A stretch of DNA of 64,000 nucleotides from Vicia villosa. Taxonomy: Eukaryota; Streptophyta; Magnoliopsida; Fabales; Fabaceae. The stretch is from positions 75,922,144 through 75,986,143 of the forward strand of contig NC_081181.1 of NCBI RefSeq assembly GCF_029867415.1, given 5' to 3'. A program made the position numbers and the translations under genes. Shown here one piece after another: positions 18,977-30,822 of the stretch; within the stretch, counting starts at the first letter, position 1, and each line of letters opens with the position of its first letter. The notes under the pieces were generated by a model. That model worked only from the letters and a program-made list of their open reading frames with translations, made no database searches and had not been told where the DNA came from.

Positions 18977-20553
18977 ATTAATCATAAATACCTCGTTGAA
19001 ACGTGCGACCGTAGGACTTTTCTAAGCTTTGGGTTTCCTGTATTCGAGGCAAAGGAAGAAGAAGACGAAGAAATATCAAAGGAAATTTCACGGTTACTTC
19101 AACAAAAGGAAGAGGCCATTCAGCCATACAATGAGCCTCTAGAGATCATTAACCTTGGTTCCGATGGAAACAGAAAAGAGGTTAAGATTGGAGCTTCGCT
19201 CAGTTCAGAGATTAGAGAGAGTTTTATACAGCTGCTATGAGAATTCTCATATGTCTTCGCTTGGTCTTATCAAGATATGCCAGGGTTGGATACTAGTATA
19301 GTGGAGCATCACTTGCCATTAAAAGCAGAATGCCCTCCGGTTAAGCAAAAATTGAGAAGAACTCATCCAGAGATGGCCTTGAAAATCAAAGAGGAAGTTC
19401 AAAAGCAAATCAACGTTGGTTTCCTCGTCACTTCAGAATACCCTCAGTGGTTAGCTAACATTGTACCCGTCCCTAAGAAAGACGGAAAAGTCCGCATGTG
19501 CGTCGACTATAGAGACTTGAACAAGGCTAGCCCTAAGGATGATTTTCCGTTACCACATATTGACATGTTGGTTGACAGTACAGCAAAATCCAAAGTTTTC
19601 TCACTCATGGACGGATTTTCAGGATACAACTAGATCAAAATGGCACCTGAAGACATGGAGAAAACATCTTTCATCACCCCTTGGGGCACGTTGTGCTATC
19701 GCGTTATGCCTTTTGGACTAAAGAACGCAGGGGCAACTTATCAAAGAGCCATGACTACACTTTTCCACGACATGATGCATAAGGAAGTGGAAGTCTATGT
19801 GGACGACATGATTGCCAAATCAGAGAATGAGGAAGATCACATACAGAATCTGACAAAGTTATTTCAACGCTTACGGAGGTTTCAGCTTCGCCTGAATCCC
19901 AACAAGTGTACCTTTGGTGTCTACTCAGGAAAACTCCTTGGTTTCATCGTCAGCAAACGAGGAATTGAAGTGGATCCAGACAAAGTCAAGGCAATTCAAG
20001 AAATGCCTTCACCCAGAACCGAGAAGCAAGTTAGAGGATTTCTTGGACGTCTGAATTACATCTCGAGATTCATATATCTCATGACTGCAACTTGTGCTCC
20101 AATTTTCAAACTTCTACGGAAAAATCAAAGTTGCGTCTGGACAGACGATTGTCAGAAAGCGTTCGACAGCATTAAGGAATATCTGCTCGAACCACCCATT
20201 TTGTCTCCTCCAGTCGAAGGAAGACCTCTGATAATGTACTTAACCGTCTTAGAAGATTCAATGGGTTGTGTCCTTGGACAGCAAGACGAGACAAAGAGAA
20301 AAGAGCATGCCATCTACTACCTGAGCAAGAAATTCACTGACTATGAATCCCGCTACTCCATGCTCGAGAAAACCTGTTGTGCGTTGGCCTGAGCTGCCAA
20401 GCGTCTCCGCCAGTACATGATTCGACATACTACTTGTTTGATCTCCCATATGGATCCAATCAAGTAAATCTTTGAGAAGCCTGCCTTAACTGGGAGAATT
20501 GCCCGTTGGCAGATGCTATTATCAGAATATGACATTGAGTATCACGCATAGAA
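18977..20553 (+). pseudogene. pol: Ogre reverse transcriptase and RNase H, with stops
   Basis: One frame throughout. RT motifs: LRRTHPEMA, VPKKDGKVRMCVDYRDLNKA, FSLMDGFSGYN, TPWGTLCYRVMPFGLKNAGA, and the catalytic YVDD at about 19,796-19,807. The connection and first RNase H follow (VRGFLGRLNYISRF; HAIYYLSKKFTDYESRYSMLEK). Stops: TGA 19,238, TAG 19,631, TGA 20,390, TAA at about 20,465 and TAG at about 20,549. Reading them as lost Arg, Gln, Trp, Tyr and Gln codons restores family consensus at each point, so four of five look like C-to-T or G-to-A changes. This enzyme would copy the element RNA into DNA. Confidence 0.85.
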
Positions 20554-21087
20554 AGCCGTGAAAGGAAGCATCCTAGCTGAGCACCTGGCTCACCATCCAC
20601 TCAATGGTCATGAATCAACCAGTTTTGACTTTACAGATGAGGATGTTATGTACCTCAAGATGAAAGACTATGACGAGCCACTACCAGAAGAAGGACCTGA
20701 TATAGGATCCCAGTGGGGCTTAATATTTGACGGAGCTGTCAATACTTATGGACGAGGAATTGGGGCAATCATTGTTACACCTCAGGGTACCCATATTCCA
20801 TTTACCGCCAGATTAACTTTCAAATGCACAAACAATGAGGCCGAGTATGAAGCTTGCATCATGGGTCTCGAAGAAGCCATGGATCTAAGAATCAAACACT
20901 TGGATGTAAACGGAGATTCTGCTTTGGTCATCAATCAAATCAAAGGAGAATGGGAAACACGCCAACCAGGGCTAATCCCTTACAAAGACTACGCGAGAAG
21001 ATTGTTACCATTCTTCCACAGGGTAGATTTTCATCACATTCCTCGTGAAGAAAATAACTTGGCTGATGCATTAGCCACACTCTCTTC
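20554..21087 (+). pseudogene. Second, archaeal-type RNase H of Ogre
   Basis: GLIFDGAVN, NNEAEYEACIMGLEEA, VNGDSALVINQIKGEWETR and NNLADALATL supply the D-E-D-D set of an RNase H (Asp, Glu, Asp, Asp), a second RNase H domain typical of the Tat/Ogre lineage. The frame is open from 20,558 and is cut by the clean insertion of element B at 21,088; after the insertion it continues at 28,360 in the same frame. Confidence 0.82.
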
Positions 21088-22371
21088 TGTAACACCCTTC
21101 TAAACCCCCGCGGAAAATAGAATAATATTCAGAGTAAACATGAAATACAAGGATGTCACAACTTCTTTAACATAAAATACCATAGTCATTTGTCATGCTA
21201 CACGAGGAACCACTTAACATAATTACAATTCATGTTCAACACAGCGGATTATAATTCATAACATTGCATATTCATCATCATTCATGCAAGTTCTCTAATG
21301 CAATTATAAAACAACAAAGACCGACATAATAATTCGTCTCTAAACTATCATTCCCCAGTGTTACAATCAGAGCATGACTCGACACGAACTACGGGCTAGC
21401 TTACAAGCTATCTTCACCCAATCAAGACGCCGCTACATCCTTAATCTGAAATCATCAAAGTAAGGGTGAGTTTCATTCGAATTAATAAGCATTATGCAGT
21501 CATAAGCAATAAAATCTCATAGTAATTATCATCCACTCAATCATACATATAATCGGAATCATTACAACAAGCAAGCATCAATTCAACAATATTGGCCATC
21601 GGCCCACAACTCATCAATTTCATCAATGATCAAGTTATATTAACAACAACTCCTCAATACATCAATCACATAAACACACCAAGGCATAACACTGGATTTC
21701 ATCCAATCATGTTATAACCAATGCATATGATTCAACTGACACTATGCATGTGGTACCAATACATGGGATACACCCATCCAACTGATCTATTTCATCACCG
21801 AGATACAGTTTTAACCAGCACAAATTCCACACAATGGGAATTATGCCCACCAATTTGATCCATTTCATCACCGGGATCCATCACCGAAAATGTATGCCAA
21901 TGAATGCAACATATAACATGCTTACAACATCACCAATCCGATGTAACACATCGTTTCATTATCATCACCAATTCATCACCGATAAGCATGCATAAGTCTA
22001 GCATTCATACAAATATATCACACGCATACATTCACCACAATCCACATGTTAATATTAACAGCATATTAACATTCATAAATCATCAATCATCACCACGATT
22101 ATACATCGTTACATTTATCATCATTGCACACCATGTAACAAATTGTCAAAGCAACCCAACAACATAATCACAAAACATATATCATCTACGACATGTTATA
22201 TACTAACATCACTCAATGGATATCACAATCTCATCACCAACACAAATACATGCATCAATAGTCATATATATAAGCACATATACATATACTATCTTTCAAT
22301 TCATCAACAATTAAATCGAGTTTAAAAAGTAAAGTTGGCTATTGCCCATTTTATCAATTCATCAGATAAAG

Positions 22372-22450
22372 CATCTCATTAGCTTCGCAACGCCCAAAAC
22401 GGCACATAAATCGGATACTCAGATCAAAAGTTATGAGTTTTCAAAGATAA
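22372..22450 (-). repeat. Cross-family module, copy in the B LTR
   Basis: On the - strand: AAAACTCATAACTTTTGATC, then GCCGTTTTGGGCGTTG and AAGCTAATGAGATG. Same order and position relative to the palindromes as in A. The second LTR copy is at about 27,528-27,606. Confidence 0.7.
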
Positions 22451-22474
22451 AACATTTTTAGAAAAAGTGCTGCA

Positions 22475-22580
22475 GGAACCGGGTTGTCCCTACATGGGAA
22501 CCGGTTCCCAGCTACCCAGAATCCATATTTCTCTGTTTTTACAAGGGGGAACCGGTTCGTCCCACATGGGAACCGGTTCC
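22475..22580 (-). repeat. Four 12-bp palindromes, spacing 22-51-21 (element B)
   Basis: GGAACCGGGTTG (22,475), GGAACCGGTTCC (22,497), GGAACCGGTTCG (22,548) and GGAACCGGTTCC (22,569). The motif is unrelated to that of element A, but the four-site geometry is the same. Right LTR copies are at 27,631, 27,653, 27,704 and 27,725. Confidence 0.85.
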
Positions 22581-24304
22581 TACGTACCTGCACAGCAAAA
22601 ATCACCATTTTGACAGCATTTACCATATCCCATTCCCCCAATTTCAGGTACATACGAACATAGCACACAAATACCATCAATTTGCACATCATCACATAAT
22701 TCAGACAAGTTTTATACAAGTATTAACAACATATAACATGAGTATTAACAGAACCATGTAATTCACACAATTTCATCAAAACCTAACAAAATCCCAAACC
22801 CGACACATACGATTGAACTAGACAACAATCCTAATCAATCATACTACCTACAATCACATAAGGAATACTAACCCGAAGAATCCCCCCTTACCTCAGAGTC
22901 GAATCTTCGAAGTTCTTCTCCCCCTTTGGCTCTTCTCACTTTCACGTGTTCTTCTTTTCCTCAGACTCTGTCACTAGTGCTTCCACTTCCTCTTTTCCCA
23001 ATTCCTTTATTTTATGAAAAATAAATTAAAATATTATAATGGGCTTGCTTAGTTAACCCCTCCCCTTCTGCTACTCACCACTCTAAGCCCAATGCCAATA
23101 TTCCATCATTTTCCAAATAAATCCAAATAAAATATTAAAATTCCAATTATTTAATTTAATCCAAATTAAATTAATAAACTGAAATTATGGGGTGTTACAA
23201 CTCTCCCCCACTAAAAGAGTTTTCGTCCTCGAAAACATACTTCAAGTAAAAGTCCCAGATAAGAGTACTTCATTTGACTCTCCCATTCTCCGTTAACACC
23301 TTCTTGATCGAGTCTCAAAATTCATCTGACATAACCAACACAAGCATATCTCATGCATTCAATTCAGTTCTTACGTTGCATTTGACCATCCCCAGGTGTA
23401 CCACTCGCTATAACTCCAACGGTTAGCAACAATGAAACTTCGAGGTGCGATCCATACAATACGCTCAACAACTAAATAATACAATTACGCAATCCATGGT
23501 ATGATCGTAATTGATCAACACTGTAGTAATAGATTCCATTTACTTACGTACCAACCTTAGGCACACTCTTCCAATTGAGCGATAAAGTAATACTTACACT
23601 TACTCAAAGCAAATTCCCGAGTTACTTCATCTATTAAAACATTCCCACTATCGGAACAAGCACACATCAGTAGTTATAATTACATAGCTCATTATCCTCA
23701 ATATACTATTGCTTACAAGATAGCTCAACTGAGTCCCACTCTCCACTAAGAATCAAATTAACTTCGTCCTTCGTAGGGTATAATTCCTCATTATATTCAT
23801 AAATTTACATAACACCTTACAACAATACAAAATTATTATGGCATTACATAGTATCAACTCGTAGTCTTAACTTCTCCGAACACATACTCATTAACTACAT
23901 TCAACCATAATAGGATATCCCTCATCTCGGCAATTATTCAAAAGGGTTCTAATCCTTTGGCACGACATCCTTATGTCTACGAGATTCCAAATCCAACCTA
24001 TAGATCAACATATATTTTTCATGTAGGATCCCGACATATCAATTCCTCACTGCTCTCGAGTAGCACTCATAACATCCCTCTACACCATACTTTCGCTGTA
24101 CGACTTCGACTACTCGTCTTAAGTCACCGTCCAATGCTTTGCACTCCTTCATATTCACTTCCTCATAAGTTCCCACAATATGGTGAGTGGTTATTCTCAC
24201 ATCTCAGCATTCATCACATCTTATACCATTAAGGTAACAAACAATTTCATACCATCTATATGACTCCGCCTACTATCAACAAGGGATTAAGGGTGATCAA
24301 GTCC

Positions 24305-24637
24305 TCAATTTGTCAATAGGTAGCCGACAATCATATTTAAGCATAGACCGTTGTTACTACATAATAGTGTCTTTTCCGAGTTTGCACCCAACTCATTAAC
24401 ATTGTCATAGTCTAATAATTCTCCATGGTGTCCCTCTTCTAGAATATTCCTTTTCAGCTCGGTAACATCTGGAACACAACCGCGACTTCTAGACCTCATT
24501 ACACCATCCTCGTAAATTCTGAATTCACCGTCTTTACCTTGGTAATTCAAGGTCGACTTATCGATCAACTCAACATCAGCTTTCTGACTTCCTCTAATCT
24601 CGTCTAGAATACCATTAGTCAGTCTCAGCATACCCAA
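24305..24637 (-). pseudogene. Chromovirus-like integrase N-terminal remnant in element B
   Basis: A 110-codon open frame. Its middle reads FRIYEDGVMRSRSRGCVPDV and then ELKRNILEEGHHGEL, which resembles the segment just before the zinc finger in Tekay-type integrases (CVPDV...K..ILEEGH). The HHCC finger that should follow is absent, and the tail (residues about 77-110) is in the block shared with A and C. This is the best evidence that these ORF-less elements descend from a chromovirus pol. Confidence 0.5.
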
Positions 24638-26224
24638 TCCAACATTAGTAGGAACACCTTCACATACCCACTTAATTCTCTGAATTGTTCAATTAAATCC
24701 AACTCTTTCACCATCAGCATCGACATTTTTTAGAGGCAACCTCGAACCATACAAATAATGTCACTGCAACATCAAAACAAAACCATGGCTGCCAATTCTA
24801 AATCATGAGTCAAATAATTCCTTTCACGCGCTTTCAATCGTCCCGACGCATAAGTTACTACTTACTGGTTTTACATCAATACACCATCCAAACCCATCAA
24901 CGACGCATCACAATATACCACAAATGGTTCCAGAGTCTATGTCACTTTTTTTTTTCTACTGATTCCCTCCTCACTCAAATCCATTAATACTTAAATCATC
25001 TTTATCATCTTATTCATCAACGACATATTCTACTCGACTTCGTTCCGAACAATCGCGGTAATAGGCATTCCTATTCAACACTTGTTCATGCTTCTTTAAC
25101 CGACATCATCATATCTCCTCATAGGACCTGTCTATGGTATTTATAACTCTTCCTCAATGTAGAATATAATCTCTCCTCTTCGTGGGTTCAAACGGTACAT
25201 TAATCCGACACTCAGAGCTCAGGACATGAATTTTCTAATTGTTATCCAAAAAATGCAACACCGACACCATGCTGCGACACTCTATACGATATCTCTAGAA
25301 CTCCTCAATTGGAACACCTATTCCTAAAATTGCTTCACCACAAGCCTTCTCATTATTCTTTCAATTCGTTCAACTCTGACGCTGAAGTCTCGTGCGGCAC
25401 CAACGAACAAGTCTAGTTCTAAGGACAAGTGTAACCGTAACTTCACCTCTTTCTAACATCATCCTGACACAATTAAATATGTTACAGCTGCTGCAACCAT
25501 TTTTATAACAAAGTTCATCTCTTTAGCTTTCCGATGCTTCAAACGGAACTCAAATCGGATGTCCAGAACTCCAGTTATGAATTTTCGAAGTTCTGTAGCT
25601 ATTCAGCAATTTCCTGCGTTTTGCTTACGAAAATTTCACTCCAAAACTCATTCTCTTCAACTCGGTCACATTCCAAACAGCCCCTTATCATATCTCTTCA
25701 CTTCCAAATATTCTTATAACTTAAGCAACACATCCCATTGCCGAAGTGCGATTTCTAAAACATACGACAACAATCCTCTCTGCAAACTTGCAGCTAAACC
25801 TCTTCCGAGACGCACGGCTACTCAACTGACAACTTCGCAGCCCATGAGCAAGCTGATACATTTCAACTTCTTAATTTCCCTCTCTTACAAATAATCATCA
25901 ATTACCTCTAATCATTTTCCTTCCAGATGTTCCAACTTAACTACCAATCAAGTTCTAATTTCAAGTCACCTTCGATTCGGAAAACAACAACTCCAACAAC
26001 GCTTGCACGGTTGCCAACAACAGCCTACTGAATCAATCGTCTTACAACTGAAACACAACCGAGAAGCGGAGCTTCTCCCCCACCTGTTTCAATCCAACAC
26101 CTACAACAAAACAAACAAGTACCGACAGTGATTCACTCACATGCCGTGTACTAAGGGATAAAACGCCGACAGTATACAACTGTCGCGCAACTCAACTGAC
26201 TAGACAATTGGCCGGACGGACCGA

Positions 26225-26239
26225 CCTGCTCTGATACAA
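26225..26239 (-). promoter_or_regulatory. Primer-binding site of element B, one mismatch
   Basis: On the - strand TTGTATCAGAGCAGG, against TGGTATCAGAGCAGG in A, C and D: the second base of the site differs. The hairpin follows at 26,210-26,226. Confidence 0.7.
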
Positions 26240-26243
26240 CTAT

Positions 26244-28354
26244 TGTAACACCCTTCTAAACCCCCGCGGAAAATAGAATAATATTCAGAGTAAACATGAA
26301 ATACAAGGATGTCACAACTTCTTTAACATAAAATACCATAGTCATTTGTCATGCTACACGAGGAACCACTTAACATAATTACAATTCATGTTCAACACAG
26401 CGGATTATAATTCATAACATTGCATATTCATCATCATTCATGCAAGTTCTCTAATGCAATTATAAAACAACAAAGACCGACATAATAATTCGTCTCTAAA
26501 CTATCGTTCCCCAGTGTTACAATCAGAGCATGACTCGACACGAACTACGGGCTAGCTTACAAGCTATCTTCACCCAATCAAGACGCCGCTACATCCTTAA
26601 TCTGAAATCATCAAAGTAAGGGTGAGTTTCATTCGAATTAATAAGCATTATGCAGTCATAAGCAATAAAATCTCATAGTAATTATCATCCACTCAATCAT
26701 ACATATAATCGGAATCATTACAACAAGCAAGCATCAATTCAACAATATTGGCCATCGGCCCACAACTCATCAATTTCATCAATGATCAAGTTATATTAAC
26801 AACAACTCCTCAATACATCAATCACATAAACACACCAAGGCATAACACTGGATTTCATCCAATCATGTTATAACCAATGCATATGATTCAACTGACACTA
26901 TGCATGTGGTACCAATACATGGGATACACCCATCCAACTGATCTATTTCATCACCGAGATACAGTTTTAACCAGCACAAATTCCACAGAATGGGAATTAT
27001 GCCCACCAATTTGATCCATTTCATCACCGGGATCCATCACCGAAAATGTATGCCAATGAATGCAACATATAACATGCTTACAACATCACCAATCCGATGT
27101 AACACATCGTTTCATTATCATCACCAATTCATCACCGATAAGCATGCATAAGTCTAGCATTCATACAAATATATCACACGCATACATTCACCACAATCCA
27201 CATGTTAATATTAACAGCATATTAACATTCATAAATCATCAATCATCACCACGATTATACATCGTTACATTTATCATCATTGCACACCATGTAACAAATT
27301 GTCAAAGCAACCCAACAACATAATCACAAAACATATATCATCTACGACATGTTATATACTAACATCACTCAATGGATATCACAATCTCATCACCAACACA
27401 AATACATGCATCAATAGTCATATATATAAGCACATATACATATACTATCTTTCAATTCATCAACAATTAAATCGAGTTTAAAAAGTAAAGTTGGCTATTG
27501 CCCATTTTATCAATTCATCAGATAAAGCATCTCATTAGCTTCGCAACGCCCAAAACGGCACATAAATCGGATACTCAGATCAAAAGTTATGAGTTTTCAA
27601 AGATAAAACATTTTTAGAAAAAGTGCTGCAGGAACCGGGTTGTCCCTACATGGGAACCGGTTCCCAGCTACACAGAATCCATATTTCTCTGTTTTTACAA
27701 GGGGGAACCGGTTCGTCCCACATGGGAACCGGTTCCTACGTACCTGCACAGCAAAAATCACCATTTTGACAGCATTTACCATATCCCATTCCCCCAATTT
27801 CAGGTACATACGAACATAGCACACAAATACCATCAATTTGCACATCATCACATAATTCAGACAAGTTTTATACAAGTATTAACAACATATAACATGAGTA
27901 TTAACAGAACCATGTAATTCACACAATTTCATCAAAACCTAACAAAATCCCAAACCCGACACATACGATTGAACTAGACAACAATCCTAATCAATCATAC
28001 TACCTACAATCACATAAGGAATACTAACCCGAAGAATCCCCCCTTACCTCAGAGTCGAATCTTCGAAGTTCTTCTCCCCCTTTGGCTCTTCTCACTTTCA
28101 CGTGTTCTTCTTTTCCTCAGACTCTGTCACTAGTGCTTCCACTTCCTCTTTTCCCAATTCCTTTATTTTATGAAAAATAAATTAAAATATTATAATGGGC
28201 TTGCTTAGTTAACACCTCCCCTTCTGCTACTCACCACTCTAAGCCCAATGCCAGTATTCCATCATTTTCCAAATAAATCCAAATAAAATATTAAAATTCC
28301 AATTATTAATTTAATCCAAATTAAATTAATAAACTGAAATTATGGGGTGTTACA
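26244..28354 (-). repeat. 5' LTR of element B
   Basis: As the 3' LTR, with a predicted internal intron at 26,602-28,047 (donor CTGAG/GTAAGGGGGG, acceptor TTTGATGATTTCAG/ATTA) and a TATA-like CATAAAA upstream of a purine-rich leader. Confidence 0.92.
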
Positions 28355-28359
28355 TCTTC

Positions 28360-29543
28360 CATGATTAGGACAAATCATTGGAATGACATTCCTCAGATCG
28401 ATGTTATGCGCCTGGATAGGCCTGCTCATGTTTTCACAGTAGAAGCAATCATCGACGACAAACCGTGGTATCACGACATCAAAAAATTTCTTCAAAGACA
28501 AGAGTATCCTCTTGGGGCATCAAACAAAGATAGAAAAACTTTAAGAAAGTTAGCTGGCAGATTCTTCCTGAATGAAGATGTTCTGTACAAGAGAAATTTC
28601 GACATGGTTCTGCTCAGATGCGTTGACAAGAAAGAAGCAGAAACACTCATGAGAGAAATACATGAAGGTTCTTTTGGTACTCACACCAATGGACACACCA
28701 TGACAAGGAAAATACTGAGAGCAGGATATTATTGGCTGATGATGGAGTCAGATTGCTACCTGTATGCAAAGAGGTGTCACAAATGCCAAATCTACGTCGA
28801 TAGAATTCACGTGCCACCATCTCTTCTCCACATACTCTATTCCCCTTGGCCTTTCTCCATGTGCGGAATCGACATGATTGGAATGATCGAGCCGAAAGCG
28901 TCCAACGAACATCGCTTCATCTTGGTAGCCATAGACTATTTTACCAAGTGGGTTGAAGCAGCTTCATATGCAAACGTTACAAGACAAGTTGTCATCAGGT
29001 TTATCAAGAATCACATCATCTACCGCTACGGCGTTCCTGATAGGTTAATCACTGACAATGGGTCAAATTTGAATAACAAAATGATGAAGGAGCTTTGTGA
29101 AGAATTCAAGATTGAACATCACAACTCATCTCCTTACAGACCAAAGATGAATGGAGCTGTAGAAGCAACTAACAAGAATATCAAGAAAATCATTCAGAAG
29201 ATGTTCATCGCTTACAAAGATTGGCATGAAATGCTCCCGTTTGCTCTTCATGGTTACCGTACATCTGTACGTACTTCGACTGGAGCAACTCCTTTCTCCC
29301 TTGTATATGGCATGGAGGCAGTCCTACCAATAGAGGTTGAGATTCCATCAATGAGAGTCTTGATGGAGGCAAAATTAACAGAAGCCGAGTGGTGTCAAAG
29401 CATATTCGATGAATTGAACTTAGTCGAAGAAAAGCGCATGACAACTTTATGCCACGGACAGCTATATCAACAAAGAATGAAGAAAGCTTTCGACAAAAAG
29501 GTTCGACCTTGCACAATCAAAAAAGGCGACCTTGTACTAAAAC
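28360..29543 (+). pseudogene. Ogre integrase, truncated at its C-terminus
   Basis: Continues the Ogre pol frame after element B. The open stretch from 28,361 carries the zinc finger H108-x3-H112-x26-C139-x2-C142 and the full catalytic triad D171, D232, E268 with the DD35E spacing (GIDMIG, ITDNGS, GAVEATNK). PYRPKMNGAVEA and the GYRTSVRTSTGATPF motif follow. The C-terminal KKGDLVLK motif is reached, then the sequence passes at about 29,543 into element D leader; the last 15 or so codons of the frame are not integrase. The enzyme inserts element DNA into the genome. Catalytic residues are intact here although upstream pol is not. Confidence 0.87.
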
Positions 29544-29628
29544 AATCAGCAAAAACACAATCAGCACAATCAACAATACATGATTGTTAGACTACACTAC
29601 AACTCGACACTTGGCCGGACAAGACCGA

Positions 29629-29643
29629 CCTGCTCTGATACCA
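29629..29643 (-). promoter_or_regulatory. Primer-binding site of element D
   Basis: CCTGCTCTGATACCA on the + strand, complement of TGGTATCAGAGCAGG, five bases from the LTR edge. Confidence 0.8.
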
Positions 29644-29647
29644 CTAA

Positions 29648-30779
29648 TGTAACACCCCAATTCTACCCCAAGCATTTATGCGGAAAATATCAGAGTATAA
29701 AAATTACCAATACAATTAGGATGTCACACATTCAACATAAACATACACCTGTCATGCTTTTTAAACTAATACATAACACTATCAGGATTAGAATGAATAA
29801 AACTCATAACGTATATCTCATCTTTTCAATAACATAGTATTCATAGCATATTCCAACTTAGGTTCAACATGCAACAGATTCATAATGGTCCAACAATAAA
29901 GACATAACATCTTTTGAATCATAAAAAGCAACAATACGAATAACTCCTCAAATACACCATAAGGTTCAATAAACAAATAACAACATAAAGCAAGTTTTCA
30001 TTTCCCCCGAGTGCTACATATTAGAGCAATGACACCAAAAACTCAACTATATGCGGAAACGGCTACTCATCTTGATTACCTGCACGTTACTCATGTGGTA
30101 CCATTGGAGTAAAACTCCCCACTTAGAACATTGCCAGTAATTCCGAGGCATAAGGAAAATCCTTCAACACGGTCACATATCAACAGCACCTGTTCAACTT
30201 TATGTTATGCTGTGCTATGCGGCAACATACAACGACCACGAATTGACAACGAAACAACGACATATGGAAATATACCAATTAAGCCAAAAAAAACTTCCAA
30301 AACTAACATCTAACTAATTAGATATCATGTTAATTATCAAAACAACATCATTGCATTAACAATATTTAATTCTCAACTTAATATTCAACCAAAACTCGAT
30401 TACGGTCAAATTCTCAAGATACCGTAATTTACCGATAAAACGGATAATAAATATAAGACCAAGTATTTTATAATCAACTAGACTTATTGAAATTAATTCT
30501 ACTATTAATTTAATCGACCAATTAATATCACACTATATTAATTTAAATTCACTTCAATTTCTCTTTTCCATTTCTAAACTCTAGTATTTTATTGTTCCTA
30601 TTATTTCAATTATATTTCATTTACTAATTATGGTTCTATTTTCTATTATATATTCCATAATATATTTTTCTTATATTATGCCATGTTCGTATCACTAACA
30701 GTGACTAAAGATATAAACAGGGCACATGGCCTAGCACTTTGTAGCATAACATAAAACATGGCTATATGATATGTTGGAA
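29648..30779 (-). repeat. Element D LTR, part 1
   Basis: Begins TGTAACACCCCAATTCTACC. Acceptor candidate GTGCAG/GTAATCAAGA (- strand, at 30,080) matches element C's GGGCAG/GTACTCAAGA. The rest (30,130-30,776) is AT-rich with no gene. Confidence 0.7.
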
Positions 30780-30822
30780 CATTACAACGCGGAAGGGCTT
30801 TAAAATCGCTTTTTTTGGGCTA

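Larger units (their letters stand above)
21088..23199 (-). repeat. 3' LTR of element B
   Basis: Starts and ends as TGTAACACCC...GGTGTTACA on the + strand. Contains the acceptor (21,446), the cross-family module (22,372-22,450), the palindrome tetrad (22,475-22,580) and the donor (22,891), all read on the - strand. Confidence 0.92.
23200..26243 (-). other. Internal region of element B
   Basis: Essentially non-coding. It aligns in patches with A's internal region. The block at 24,260-24,400 has the TTGACAAATTGAGGACTTGA core shared with A and C. A module copy lies at 25,505-25,595 and a partial one at about 25,213-25,245. Confidence 0.6.
21088..28354 (-). mobile_element. Element B: non-autonomous LTR retrotransposon, complete and young
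   Basis: LTRs of 2112 bp (21,088-23,199, the 3' LTR) and 2111 bp (26,244-28,354, the 5' LTR) flank a 3044-bp internal region on the - strand. Target duplication TCTTC at 21,083-21,087 and 28,355-28,359. The PPT complement ACTCTCCCCCAC lies at 23,200. By eye the LTRs differ at about seven positions plus one indel, so the insertion is recent but older than A. The only readable protein trace is an integrase-like fragment at 24,305-24,637. Its primer site has a mismatch (see 26,225). Confidence 0.93.
1..29543 (+). mobile_element. Ogre/Tat-lineage Ty3/gypsy element L (disrupted)
   Basis: A + strand assemblage in the order internal 3' end, long LTR, leader, gag, protease, intron, RT-RNase H, second (archaeal-type) RNase H, integrase. 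The dual RNase H, the very long LTR starting TGTTATACCCC and the non-coding gap between protease and RT are hallmarks of Ogre/Tat. A single LTR is flanked on both sides by internal sequence, so this is either a tandem internal-LTR-internal recombinant or the 3' end of one copy joined to the 5' end of another. It is interrupted by element A in the LTR and element B in pol, and cut off inside the integrase C-terminus at about 29,543, where element D sequence begins. There are many in-frame stops, so it is dead as a protein source. Confidence 0.85.

Noticed and set aside
22441..22719. 92-codon - strand ORF with repeated NRFPC, also at 27,597
   Set aside because: The repeated peptides are just translations of the GGAACCGGTTCC palindromes in LTR B.
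30692..30702. CACTAACAGTG as the left CACTA terminus
   Set aside because: Starts with CACTA but its 3-bp flank (TAT) does not match the right flank (GAA), and subterminal motifs begin only after 30,780.
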